A stretch of 64,000 nucleotides of DNA, from positions 14,611,829-14,675,828 of the forward strand of contig OZ023275.1 of NCBI GenBank assembly GCA_964007475.1, in the 5' to 3' direction. The DNA comes from Hybos culiciformis. Lineage: Eukaryota > Arthropoda > Insecta > Diptera > Hybotidae. Positions 1 through 11,910 of the stretch are shown here, piece after piece (within the stretch, counting starts at the first letter, position 1; every line of letters begins with the position of its first letter). Position numbers and translations under genes: made by a program. The notes below the pieces were generated by a model. It was not told the DNA's origin. It did not search any database and saw only the letters and a program-made list of their open reading frames with translations.

Positions 1-112
1 AAAATATTTAAATAAATTATTATATTAAAATCATATCTCAAACAAAATTGTGTTTTATTTGTTTTCAGCAAAAATTCTAGTTTTTCCCCTCAATAATTCT
101 TAGCGCGAAATA

Positions 113-732
113 TTTATATATATTGATATTAAGATCGATATTTTTGCTAGGCCTTGAATAAGATTCTGTCAGCGGAAGTTGATAAATAAGATGAGAAGAT
201 ATTATCAATAGTAACCTCCGCTAATTTATAGAAATACCCTTTGTGACAGAAGAATAATTTAAAATCACGAAATATTTCCCTTACTTTTAGATAAAAATAT
301 TGATATTAAGATCGATATTTTTGCAAGGCCTTGAATAAGATATCGTCAGTCAGTAATGGATTTACGAATAGGCTCACTAGGGTCGAGCCTAGGGCGGCAA
401 AATTAAATGGGCGGCATTTTTTAACAAAAACAAATATTCGGACTCTAAAATAGTATAAAACTTTTTAGAATCGGTTAAGGTTAAGAGCTGAAAATCTCCT
501 CAAACTAATTTTAATGTCATGTTGAAGTTAAATGTATTTTTTTTAATGTGTTTTTTTCCGATATTTTTTTAATAGTGCCTAAAGGCGGCAAATGTGTAAA
601 TCCGCCCCTGCCGTCAGTGAAAGTTGATAAATTGGATGAGAAGATATTATGAATCTAGCTAACTTATAGAAATACCTTTTTTGACTGAAGATTAATTTAA
701 AATCAGAAAATATGAAGTAAAAACCCAGATCA
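113..732. repeat. Imperfect tandem duplication, second copy split by an insertion
   Basis: The segment starting tattgatattaagatcgat at about 118 recurs at about 299. In both copies it is followed by a ggccttgaataagat block, a stretch reading aagttgataaat, a gatgagaagatattat block and a tagaaatacc block. Copy 1 runs about 113-289. Copy 2 runs about 290-732 and is interrupted by the 260-bp element at 351-610. No coding potential is seen. The order of events is readable: duplication first, insertion second. Confidence 0.8.
351..610. mobile_element. hAT-type MITE (CAGGGGCGGATTTAC-type ends)
   Basis: The left end reads cagtaatggatttac. The right end, read on the other strand, is caggggcggatttac, so the terminal inverted repeats pair with a few mismatches. 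The flanks are tcgtcagt (343-350) and ccgtcagt (611-618), a 7/8 match to an 8-bp target-site duplication, as expected for hAT transposition. The uninterrupted tandem copy at 113-289 lacks this sequence and acts as the empty site. There is no ORF, so the element is non-autonomous. The glycine-cysteine-rich gggcggca motifs near both ends are typical of this widespread MITE type (family knowledge). Confidence 0.85.
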
Positions 733-1395
733 GTCAAATTTTTGAAATTTTTTTTGGAAAAAAACGTCAAAAGAAAAAAAAATGTGTATTAGGAAAGATT
801 TAAAAACCGGAAGCTTGCTGCAGGTGGAAGAAGTACATTAATAAAATAAAAGGTAAGGAAATAAGGATTCATGTAATTAATCTACTTAAAAGAAATTACT
901 CTTATGATGATTATAAAAATATAGAGATAGATAAAATAACGAAAATCTCACTAAAGCATGTGCCACAAAATGAATAGTTGAAAAACATGAATTAATTTTT
1001 ATTAGGAAATTTAGTGTTTTTTGTTAAGCCAAAAATGCATGAATCAATGCTCGTAAATTTTCTTATAGTGTGTTTAAAATCAATCGATAATCGTACCTAC
1101 CTGCAAAATAAAAACTGTATCATGGTGATCTGCATAAATTTGAATTTATTTCTTTTTAAACTTCTTAGAGCATTCTAAAAGGAAAATATTATATAAATAT
1201 ATAATAGTAAATGACTGTATGTAATATATAATAAAAGTTTTTTCAATGATATATTTTTTAAGGTAAATATAATTACTATTCTGATGGTTAATCCTCTAAG
1301 CAATGTATTAAATTGGAATATAGTTTTTTTCTTGGTAACGAAATTTCATAGTTTTCGGTTCTGAAGAGCCCTTTAAAACTTCTGAATAAAATATT
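733..1395. other. Non-coding, nothing recognised
   Basis: AT-rich sequence without an ORF of coding character, splice-linked exon or clear repeat. Confidence 0.6.
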
Positions 1396-1940
1396 TGTTT
1401 GTTTTATTTATTTATTTATTTATTTGTAGCTTAATTCAAGCTCATGTATACATAGTTCAAATCACATTAAATTTAAAATTCTTAACAAAATATGTATCAC
1501 ATTATAAAAAACTATTATAAAAAAAACCTTAACTTTACATCCTTAAATAAAGATGACAAAGTGTTCTAAGTATCTGAAATATACTGGTAGAAATAAATAA
1601 ATAGTTCAGTCAGAACAGAGAGTCGCCAACACAATCAACAATCCAATCAACTGTCATAAAGACTCCTCCTCAACGCTTCTTTACTCAGATTAAAATCGAT
1701 ATTTACGTCACTTCATTATCATTAGCCTTTTTAATCATCCTAGACAACGGTTCATTCGTACCATAAGATGTTCGATGGTATTTTTCATTGAAAAGAGGCA
1801 TACTTCTGAGAGCTTTACTAGGGACTCTTATATCTACATATGACAAAAGACTAGGACTATTTATACTACCCGTGATCACTTGATCAGTTGGTGTAGGGAC
1901 TCCACATCGCCGTCTCTCTTCTACGTTCAAGTGAAAAAAG
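1396..1940 (-). mobile_element. 5'-truncated LINE (non-LTR retrotransposon) 3' end, decayed
   Basis: On the minus strand the end of a reverse-transcriptase ORF is readable at 1703-1930. It holds the INSPSLLSYVDIRVPSKALR and FHRT-like/YGTNEPLSRM blocks that I associate with the C-terminal tail of insect jockey/CR1-type LINE proteins. Just upstream the frame shifts: FSLERRR is readable in another frame, so the copy is broken. After the stop comes about 280 bp of AT-rich 3' UTR, then a (TAAA)n tail at about 1402-1432 on plus as (ttta)n. Tail repeats plus 5' truncation are typical of target-primed reverse transcription. Family assignment is by pattern recognition only. Confidence 0.6.
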
Positions 1941-2289
1941 ATTTAATTTCGCCAATATCTCACTATAACACAGATATCCCAGGGAAAGAGAAGAAATTGA
2001 TGTCATTTCATTGGGAAAGAATTTCATTTTATCGTTTTAAATAAGTGTATTAAACGGAAAAGTTAAGGAATATATCTAAATACATGCTATTAAAAATAAA
2101 TTTATACTCAACGAAAAATTTTATATTGAAAAATTATATTCTTTCATCTTCCATTAACAGACTTACAATTAACTTTAGATTACAATATTCATTTTTTGTT
2201 TTATAAATTTATAAATGTACAAAATATATAATATCCAGTAACGTAAGTAAATCAAATTTCATAGCGAATGGTAGTCAGTAATCATTTCT
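1941..2289. other. Intergenic / 3' flank of the zinc-finger gene
   Basis: AT-rich, no ORF. On minus it directly follows the stop codon of the ZAD-C2H2 gene and probably contains its 3' UTR and polyadenylation site. Confidence 0.5.
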
Positions 2290-4335
2290 TTATTGTTTCA
2301 TGTGAATTTTTCTCAAATGTGCTTTTAAATATCGATTTTGTCTCAAAATTAAATCACATATATGGCATTTAAATCCATTTTCATTAATTTCATGAATCTT
2401 AACATGTTTAGTGAGATTGTTTTTGCAATAAAATTTCTTTTTACAGAAATTGCAATTAAATAATTTTTCCTTCAGATGTTTTCGCTGTATGTGAGCCTTC
2501 AAATGATGGTTAAATTTATAAGATTTTGATTCTGAACAAAAACATTGAAATGGTTTGTTATTTGAATGAACTTTTTTATGTATATATAATGACGAATCAG
2601 TCTTGAAACCTGTAAAAAAAGTAAGTATATTTAATTTCGATATTTATTTCTTTTACGAAATTCAGAAAATTTCTAAAAGTTTATTTCCGATTGAATTCAT
2701 TTTTTTTTTATATATAAACAAAATTTGTACATAATATTCAGGTAAGGCTCTATGTCTTTTTGTTTATGCAATATAGAAAAGCACATGACTAGATTTAAAT
2801 AAATAAAAGAACTTGGTCTTAGTATTTTTAGCTAACTAAAACAATTTTCTTTTGAAATAAAACCTTTTTGGCATATTTCACAAATAAAATTCTTCTCCTT
2901 TGTATGGCAGCTCCGGATATGATTAGTTAAAAGTCTTTTTGTTGAAAAAATGGATTTTCCAGGTTCACAATATTCGCAGCAAAAATTCTTCTCTTCTGAT
3001 GAAATTGATTTAAGTTTAGATTTAAGCTTTGACGGCTCAACAGCTTTATTCTGATTCTCTCCGGATTTTAAGGTATGAGTAGTCATATGATTTATTAGTT
3101 TTTCTTTTGGAAAACGTTGTTTACACACCTCACAGCTTAAAATCGAATCATCATGGAAAAATTTCAAATGCTTATTAAACTTATTTAAATTTCCATAAAT
3201 TGATAAATTGCAATGCGGACATTTGTGAAGCTCATCATGAATTAGATTTCGATTTCTGTAAATTTAAGAAAAAAAATTGTATAGAAGCAAAATTATTACA
3301 AAACAAAAATACCTTTTAATTTTTGTTAAAAATTCATCATCCGCTCTCATCTCACCGTCCTGCAAAAAATAAATCTCTTTTTAAAATACTGAAAAAATTC
3401 AATTTTTACAACACAAAAACATTTTATATTCGTACGGAAGAATGTAAATATTCTTAATGTTTGGCGAAATGAAGCTGGAATCGATTCAAATAACTAATGA
3501 AACCATAATATAAGCTCAAAGACAAATTTAATCAAATCGTTTAAAATAACTTTACCAATAGTAGTGAACAAATCATTATAAGATAATAAATGGCTCAGAA
3601 TAACCCAAAAATAATTTTTCAATTAAGTTATGTACCCAATAACATTAAGTAGAAACCTACAATACAAAAACTTAAAATCACATTAACCTGTTTATTTTTA
3701 ATTTAATTCTCTTAATTTAAACTAATACTGAATAAGGATACCTACGATACAACTTTAAACTTTGCATCAATTAATGATTAGAAAATATTTTTTTTTCATC
3801 TCAAGATAAATAAGACCTTTTTTTTTAGATTATTAACTAAACAAACCTATTTTGGTTCTTTTTTTTCAACCTTCTTTATCATAATATCGGTTAAATTTAC
3901 ATTCAATGAACCTAGCATGTTCATTGGCTCCAACTTAACTTATTATATAATAAATAGGTAGCATAGTAGGTGCCTAAATCAACTATCAATAATAACAGTC
4001 CTCACTTGTAGTTCGAATCCAATCAAATCTTCATTAGCTGATTCTTTATTACTAAGATCCTTATTAATTTCCAAACATTTTTGATGAAATAAATGCCAAT
4101 TTTCGATCTTTTTCTTACATTTGGAACACACATTAATTGGGAATATCTTAAAAAAATATATAAAAAAATAAAAAATAAATAAATAGGTAATTAATCGATT
4201 TCAAAGAAACAGGTAGGTTCTTATACCTTAACAACTTACCCTCACTGGAAGATGTTTTTCAATAATGTCACCCAATTCTGATTTTGATTCAATCAAAAGT
4301 AATTTCTTTATTTGTTCCCCACAAATGTCGCACAT
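2290..4335 (-). CDS. ZAD-domain C2H2 zinc-finger protein (331 aa, five exons)
   Basis: Exons on minus: 4335-4240, 4146-4006, 3359-3313, 3255-2864, 2609-2290; phases agree at every junction (996 bp). The N-terminus MCDICGE followed in exon 2 by VCSKC gives the two Cys pairs of a ZAD domain (about residues 1-60), an arthropod-expanded protein-protein dimerisation module. Exons 4-5 carry about seven C2H2 fingers: CPHC, CEVC, CEYC, CEIC, a degenerate CFC finger, CNFC and CHIC, each followed by paired His. Such proteins are nuclear DNA-binding transcription regulators; the target is unknown. The last donor is weak (AAAAAG followed by gtttta). Reading through it adds only nine residues, then a stop, which would remove the last four fingers. 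Start chosen at the ATG directly before CDIC. Confidence 0.88.
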
Positions 4336-5115
4336 TTTCAACAACCCTTCGTCGACCGAATTTGAATTTCAAAATTATTTGAATTCTTTGCCAATGATTT
4401 AATCCAGTCATGAACCACACAAGTCCTTTTAGCACTAAACTCGTAAACTTTTGCCTTATTTTAACGAAATCATTTTTATTAGTTTTTTTCAGTTTTGGAA
4501 AAAAAAATTCAGGATTATTAAATATCAAATCAAAATGATCAAAATCAAACAAGGCAGAGAAAAATTTTTGTTTACATTTTCCGAAACTAAATAAGGAGTA
4601 CCAGCTCAGTCGAAAAATGTTTGCGACAATTTTTAAGTTGTATGAAATAATTTTGATGAAATATACTAGTTCATCTTTTTTTTTTTTGCTATAAAAAAAG
4701 ATTACAAAAAAAGACACCAAAAAAAAAAAAAGATGACTCTGTTCGTACTGCTCTAACTTATTAGTTTTTGTATCTTCTGTCCTGTTTTGTTTTGGGATCT
4801 TTTTTTTTTGCCATTTTTAGCCATTGTGTAAATCAAGCTTTAGTTTATCGAATTTTTAATTTTTGTTTCACATAATTATTCAAACAATAAAATTGAATGG
4901 ATTCAAATTTAATACAAGAGAGGAATAATTTATTTTTTAATTTTTTTTATTTCAGTTTTTTTTTTGTAGCACCGAAAATTTGTCTCAAAATTGGCCCGTT
5001 TAGTTCTTAATTGAAAGCCCCTGGTCAGTGGAAGTTCTGACATTTCATTTTGTAAACAAAACAAAAAAAACATAACAAAAAAAGCCGAATTGTTTTTTTT
5101 TATTATTGTTGTTTT
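4336..5115. promoter_or_regulatory. Divergent intergenic region, ZAD-ZNF / INO80E
   Basis: The minus-strand zinc-finger gene and the plus-strand INO80E gene start in opposite directions here, so promoters for both should lie in 4336-5637. It holds homopolymer runs and no ORF of coding character. No TATA or initiator can be named with confidence. Its right part is occupied by a MITE. Confidence 0.45.
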
Positions 5116-5291
5116 CAGACACGACGCGATCATCGATTTCGAGCTAGCGCGAGCGACGCAGCGACGTTTTTTGGCCTAGCAGTAACGACCAAATTTTTAG
5201 GTGAAAGCGATCGCTAGCAGCCATATAAATTTAAAAAAAAAAAAAAAAAAAACAAGCAGCGACGAAAATTTTTGTCTTTTTTTTGTTTTTT

Positions 5292-5354
<63 letters not shown>

Positions 5355-5486
5355 GGTTTTTTTTTTGTTAGCGATTATCAGCGGCGCAGCAGCGATCAAG
5401 AATTTTTTTTTTAGCAGCAGCCCCAAAAAATTGAAAATTTCGCTGCTTAGCCGCCGCGACTAAAAATATGATCGCGTCGCCGTCTG
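5116..5486. mobile_element. hAT-type MITE with GC-rich ends and poly(A)/poly(T) core
   Basis: The left end cagacacgacgcgatcat and the right end (other strand) cagacggcgacgcgatcat form 18-19 bp terminal inverted repeats. Both sides are flanked by an identical 8-bp target duplication gttgtttt (5108-5115 and 5487-5494). The subterminal zones are rich in gcgacg words, in sharp contrast to the AT-rich surroundings. The core has about 20 A (5233-5251) and a long T tract (about 5277-5350) that can pair into a hairpin. There is no transposase, so the element is non-autonomous. It ends about 150 bp before the INO80E start codon. Confidence 0.88.
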
Positions 5487-5637
5487 GTTGTTTTATTTAT
5501 AAAATAATTTGTGTTTTAAATTTTTTGCATATTTCTTTCAAATTTTTGCACAAATAAAAAAATTTATAAAAAAAAAATTATTATACTTTTTTTCTTTTGA
5601 GTAAAAAAAAAAAATTATTTGAAAATTATAAAAAAAA

Positions 5638-6785
5638 ATGCTTGATGGCTGGTATTGTCGAAATCAACAAAATGCAAATCAAGACGATGATGATTCTGAT
5701 TCAGATCCCGATGACAGTCGTACAACTGACTACAAGGAGCAGTATCGTTATTTGAAGAAAAAAATGAAACTTTTGATTTATGTATGAAAAAATAACTAAT
5801 GTTAAAGAAAAAATATGTTTAAGACAGTACCTAACCTTTACAGTTCGAATTCTTCCCATCAATATATTTTGTTGGGAAAATTTAACTGTTATTCGAAGAA
5901 CACTGATACCTACATACCTACCAGTCTTCCACTTTGGTATTCATTAAAATGTACAGTCAGGTTACTTGTAAGGGAGTTAAAAACTTATCTAGATAGATAG
6001 ATACAATTTCGTGAAATCTGTAACTAAAACTTTCACCCAGAATTTTATTTTGATTTTAATATTTTTTCCTTCAACCAGACCATAATTGCCGGATTTCTAG
6101 TAAGTATGTAATTTTTAATTTTAGCTTTGCTATTTCCCATAACATTATTCATCAATTACGTAATAATTTTCAATTTATTTCTAATTTATTTTAGGAAAAT
6201 GAAGGTTTCCAAGATGCATTGAGATCGAGCCAAAAAAAATTCTTGAAAGTAACTAGAGATCGTAGTTTTCTGCTTGACAGATTATTACAGTACGATAAAC
6301 CGTCGGAATCAGATGAAACAGAATCCTCGAGTGATGAAAGAAATGAGTTGAAAAAGCAAAAAAATTCAAATATTCAAACCGGATCAACCCGAGGAAGAAA
6401 AAGAAAAAATTTCACAAATATTTCTCATCAAGTTAAGCTAGGAAAGTCACAAGGTGGAACTGCAATGCAGCCTGACAGCCAAATGACTCCTGAGGAAATA
6501 GCAATAATCAATAAGTATTGTTATTAAAATTATTCAAAAAGATTTTAATAAATTTATTAATTTACAAATATCATTCATTTTCCTTTTAGACACTTACAAT
6601 CCAGAGTATCTCGTGATGAAATGATTCAACCGGAAAGAAATGTTCCAAATGAAATGTTCAGTAATGAACCATCCTTAGATAGGTAATTTGTGAATTAGAA
6701 ATATTATTTATTTGAAAATAAAATAAATTTAATTTTGCTTTTCTTTTTTAGTGAATCAAATGATCAAACGCCACCAAGTGAATAA
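5638..6785 (+). CDS. INO80E: INO80 complex subunit E (196 aa, four exons)
   Basis: Exons: 5638-5781, 6195-6514, 6590-6682, 6752-6785; all phases agree (591 bp). The diagnostic block is [15 protein letters not shown] (about residues 34-48, end of exon 1), continued in exon 2 by [19 protein letters not shown] and [15 protein letters not shown] (about 49-83). This coiled-coil-like segment is the conserved core of metazoan INO80E. The N-terminus is acidic ([11 protein letters not shown]); the middle is basic and Ser/Glu-rich (RGRKRK), as expected for a nuclear protein. INO80E is a metazoan accessory subunit of the INO80 ATP-dependent chromatin remodeller. The protein is somewhat shorter than the human one (244 aa). 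A polyadenylation signal aataaa follows at about 6909. Convergent with NRDE2, 374 bp between stop codons. Confidence 0.92.
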
Positions 6786-7159
6786 CATTCAGTAGATGAT
6801 TATTTCAGCTTATAAAATTAATAAAGTTTGAATAACGATTACATTTTAGAAATGTAAATGATAATTTTAAATTTAAAGAATTGAAATTTTATTGTATTTT
6901 TTAAGTGCAATAAATGAATAAATAATAGACAAAATAACTATTTATTTTTTAAGAAATTTTCAAAAACCTTGTTATTAAAGATTTTTTTATAACGATTCTT
7001 TTATTTGCGAAAAACACTCATTCACACTTTTCTGTTTTCTAAAAAAAAAAAAAAAATTGTTGGATGTAGTTTCTTAGTATTTGTATATTTTCTATATTTA
7101 ATAAAATTATATTATTAATATTTTACAATTAATATTTAACAAATTTTTCAGGATGTTTC

Positions 7160-10100
7160 TTAACTAATTTTTTCACTTCTTAAGATTTCTAATTCTTCTG
7201 GTAGAGCGTTTATTCTCAATTGTTTTTCAATAATCAAATCTTGAAGTTGAGATAATTCTTGAGGTACATAAACTGATCCATCCAAATATAGAGCCTACAA
7301 AATAAAATGTTTTCTTAAGCTATAGAAATACAAAATCTCTTTAATTGTCGATTATTTGAATATAATGTACAAAAAAAATCTTACTCTGATCTATTATGAA
7401 TAGTTTTTTTTTTTTATAAATGATCCTAGGAGTCCCAGTCCTTAGGAATTCCTAAACTATAAAAATTATATTATTACCTTAATCCATGGAATCTCATCTA
7501 GTGCGGAAAATAAAACATTTTTAGATTTTTCAAAATTCATTTTTAAATCTGCCAAAATTCGTAAATGTAATCGCCATAAAATTGGATTTTTTCTTAATTT
7601 CGAACTTTTAGCCAATACTTCTTTTAATAAGTTACCAATACGAGTATTACAAATTTCTTCGCTGCCATCGTCATCACCTATAGTTTGAATATGATTTATG
7701 AATCTGTATCTAATGGATAAGATTTGAAATATAACTGATTCGACTGAATCACTTTTATTCAGTAAGCTTTTCACTCTGTACCACGGATAATTAGTTAATG
7801 TTGCACAACATTTTAAAATATATAAATTATATGGAAACTCACACAGAGCTTTTTTACAAATTTCATAACTTAAATCATAATTATATTGTTGCTCTCCACT
7901 AATGGAGGAAGAGTTATGTAAGTCAATATTTAGAGAGAAGGTTTTCAAATAAAACTCATATAAATGTTCTCTCAAAAATTGACTGCGAGAATTTTTCTCA
8001 ATAAAAAATTTAATATATTTTTCTATATCGGCCATTGTTTTAAGCTTTGTTTCATAATTCAATAAAATTTCTATATAACTTTTAATTTTAATCAAATTAA
8101 TTAAAAAATCAGGTAAAAAATATTGCTCCAAATCCATAATAGAAACATTTTTTTCAATTGATAGCAAATTTGTTAAACGTTCTGTTATTTTTTGTAATGC
8201 TATTACTTTTTTAGGTCCTGTTATTTCTTTTTCTGTCATAGTTTTATTCAAAGCGTAGGAAACTAAAACATGAAGTGCATTATCAACTTTCAATTGTTTT
8301 AGTAAAAGCTCTGTATGCACAACAACAGCATTACTGATATCTGAATTCTGGCCATGTTGACTCTCTAAATAATCAAAAATTGATTTTCGTAAAATTTCTT
8401 CAGCAACATTATAATTACCAAATTCATACTCAATTAAAGCATATTCTGTATAAAAATTCAACACATTTCGATTTTTATCTAATTTGAATAATTGTTTTAT
8501 TTTCGATTTTAATTGTTTTTGCTCATCTGTTGTTACTGACTTCCCATCTAATTTTTTTAAGATAATTAAAATTCTTTCAAAACGTAGCCATATTAGTATT
8601 AATATTTGGCGTTTTCTTTCGTCGTCCGTAAAACATTCTGCACAAGTTAATAATATTTCGATAACTGTATTTGAATAAATTTCATTTCCAATACCAGTGT
8701 GCATAAATGATGGACCTGTGGCAGTTAATTCTTTCATTACATCAAATAATAATTTATCGAATTGATTTAAATCAATGAAACCAGTAGTTTGATGTGAAAA
8801 AATATATGAAATGTCTTCGATTGCATCAAATTCACTCAATATCGTTGGCTGGAATAAAAAGTTATCACTTTGAAATTGTGACAATGATACTAATGGAATT
8901 TTCAATAATTTTAAAATTATTAAAATTAGTTGAAAACAATTCTCTTTGTAACCAAGTGGATAAATAAAATAACATATGTCTTCATTGAAAATAATTCTTT
9001 GTGGATCAGAACATTTCGTGTTCGGTGGACAGGGTAAAAAATTGTAATTTTGGCGAATTTTTTCAATGCGAATCCAAATTTCGTTCATTGGTAAGCCTGA
9101 ACTTAAAATTAGCTCCTCGTATTCAATTAATTTCATTTGATCTTCCTCAGATGGTTCAATTTTATGGAATTTATCAACTGATACGTTCAATTCTAAAGCC
9201 AATTTGATCAATGCAAAAAACTGTTCACTCAAGCCAGATTGTCGAAGGAACAATGCACAACTTCTAAATAATTCTGAAAATATATTTTCGTTATTTAAGT
9301 TAATAATAATATAAAATTAATTTTACTTACTCAACATTGTCTCATCATCTTGAGATTTTCTATACATTTTTTGCATACATTCTGGAAAAAAAAATATTAC
9401 ACAAAACACAATCTTTTAATTTAAAATAAATTACCTTCATATAATTTGAGAACATCAGGAACAATACATCTAGCCATTGAGCCTTGCACAGATAAAATTT
9501 GTGAGTTCCACAAAATGTAATTAGCCGAATCTGAAATTAATATTAAACTTATCAAACAGAACTAAAGCCTTCGACAAAATTTTAGAGCTATTAAGAGAAA
9601 GTTATTATGTAAATAACACTGATAAAATAGCCACTTAAAAGGGCAGCTCAATTACTTTTTTTTATTTAAATATATTATTTAATTTTAGAACAATTAACTC
9701 AATTACTATTTTATAAAATATTTCAACATTCATTCATTTATTAATTTACCTTTATTAATTAAGTTCTGTAAAAATTTACTGACTTCAAATGATGGATACG
9801 TCCCGTTCAAAATTTCAATATAAATCTCATATAATTTTGAATTTGATGTATTATGAATTAAAGCTCTGTCTAAGATTTCAATTTGCTTTTCTGCTAATTG
9901 TATTGATGTACATTTAATAGGAGCTTTTTTCTGTAATTTTACTAATTCAATCCATTCATCAAAATTTTTTGGATTTTGCCGTAATTTTATATTAAATTCT
10001 TTTGATTTTTCAGTAAAATATTCTTCATCATAAGTTTCTTTAATTTTGAAATCAATTAAATTTTTTTTATCTAGAGTATTTTTATAATATCTTTTAAATT

Positions 10101-10706
10101 TAATGTTCTTGTGTCGCTTGAAATTTCCACCAAGAACTCGAAATTGATAATAGTATCTAAAAAAAATTAATTAATTAATATATGTTAAATGTTAAATGCG
10201 TAAAAAAAACCTACCTTGGACACACTGGCTTATATAAAGTTTCTTTGTTGAGATAAGCTTTATTAAATTTTTTGTCGACATAATATTCTTCTCTTCCAGT
10301 GAAAACTGATTTTTCTTCATTATCAGTTTTCGAACTATTCTTTTTTTTCTTTTTTGATTTTTTCCTCTTTTTGGAAGTGGACAAAGAGAATTTGGATTTA
10401 TCATTATCATTCCTTTTTTCTTTTTCTACCACTACATTACTTTCTCTGTTGAAATTTTCAAAAGTATTTGGTACCTCGTCGAAACTGGAATTATTTAACC
10501 ATGAACTTACAGTATCTAAAATTATAATTAAAATCTATAAGTTAGAACTACATAATAATAAATAGTTGATAATGATTTGATCTTAAAGTATAAAACGTGA
10601 GTTGTTGGTACTATTACCTACCTAATTTAGAAGTTGTTTCTACAGTTACACTGCTAACTGGATTTTCTTCGATATTGGATCCAACATAAGCTGGAAACAG
10701 AGACAT
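7160..10706 (-). CDS. NRDE2: Nuclear exosome regulator NRDE2 (956 aa, seven exons)
   Basis: Exons on minus: 10706-10622, 10515-10215, 10156-9750, 9530-9435, 9381-9331, 9273-7478, 7294-7160; 2871 bp, phases consistent. The start MSLFPAYVGS parallels the vertebrate start MALFPAFAG. An N-terminal Ser-rich/SSWLN part precedes a Lys-rich tract (KKRKKSKKKKK, likely nuclear targeting), then YLNKETLYKPVCPRYYYQF, and from about residue 195 HAT/TPR-like helical repeats (NPKNFDEWIELVKLQ). The NRDE-2 signature is at about 380-413 (IWIRIEKIRQ ... DPQRIIFNEDI). The last exon (YVPQELSQLQDLIIEKQLRI) matches the conserved C-terminus. In animals NRDE2 binds the MTR4 helicase and restrains the nuclear exosome; in worms it acts in nuclear RNAi. 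Divergent from Derlin-2. Confidence 0.93.
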
Positions 10707-11910
10707 AATTTAAAACGTTTCTGTTTCTATCTAAAAATATTCAATTATTGAAGTGAATATTTCGTAAGATCATCAATTTGCCTCAATTTAATATTATTTT
10801 AATTTATATATAAATCAAAATTAAATTTTTTCAAAATTGCGTTTTTAATCTTTTATTTTACTAATTTATTTATTTTTTTTGTTTTTTTATTTTTAATTAT
10901 TGTTGAAGTAAAACGTCACTTCAGAAAGAAGTGAAAAATACTCAAACTCAAACTTTATTTTAAAGTAATAAGTTCAAAATTATAATCGCTTACGCGAGTT
11001 AAGTACTTAACTTGGATGGAAGATGAAGATGTAACAAATTTAATTTTGAATAAAATTAAATTGTTTTTATAATAAATAATAACACATTATAGATTTCAAA
11101 ATAATCACATTTAATTTTGTGTTTGTTATTATTTGATTTTAATTTAAACTATTTTGATATATGTGACAAAGTTCAAACCCCGGGCCAACGAATTTTTAAT
11201 TTTTAAAATACACTGTTCCGAGGCAATTTAGACGAACTGACAAAGTCACCATAAAATGTGAATTAATAAAAAAATTGATAGAAAAAATTCCAACATCATA
11301 TGGAATTTAAAATTCATCAAATTTCTTACAAATTTCAATGGAAATAAAAATTTTTTATGGCTGTGTCAGTACAAATTTTTACCTTAGGAGGGCGCTTTTT
11401 GGGCATATATCATATATTCATAAGTGAACTATATGAACAAAATTGTCGGCTCAACGCCCGCCGCACGTCTAACAATTTATAATTTTATTCCATTGAGTGA
11501 ATTTTTGACAACCTGAAGTATTCAAATCACACACACCGCGCCACAATCAGTGAAATATGTAAACAAAATGAGTGAACTTTATTGAGTGAGAGCATTTTTA
11601 AGTAAAAAGTCTTCTTCTTATATATAATTTTGTTGGTTGATTTTAATTTAATTCTATTGCACAAAAGAACAAAAAAAAAAAAAAAATAAATAATTAAATT
11701 TATTTTTTAAACTAACAGAGATTAATAAAATTTTAAAAGAAATCTAATTGAGAAATTTTTAAAGAAATTAAACAAATGTTATGAAATTTTGAAATAGAAA
11801 ATTTTGTACCTCGAAATTTTATTATTATTTTTTTTTTTTTGAATTTATATGAATAATATTAACTTTACATTAGCAGATTAAGAAAGATCAACAGAAAGAT
11901 TTTTTATAGA
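10707..11910. promoter_or_regulatory. Divergent intergenic region NRDE2 / Derlin-2
   Basis: About 1.2 kb separates the two start codons on opposite strands, so both promoters lie here. It is AT-rich with one GC-richer patch at about 11440-11475 (cgcccgccgcacg). No TATA box or other element can be named with confidence, and there is no further gene. Confidence 0.5.

Noticed and set aside
4289..4720. 143-aa frame on minus
   Set aside because: Overlaps ZAD exon 1 in another frame; Phe/Ile/Lys-rich with no motif.
5214..5463. Poly-Lys and poly-Phe frames
   Set aside because: Translations of the A/T tracts inside the MITE at 5116-5486.
11171..11187. gttcaaaccccgggcc, resembling a tRNA T-arm / B box
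   Set aside because: No A box, anticodon stem or acceptor pairing on either side.
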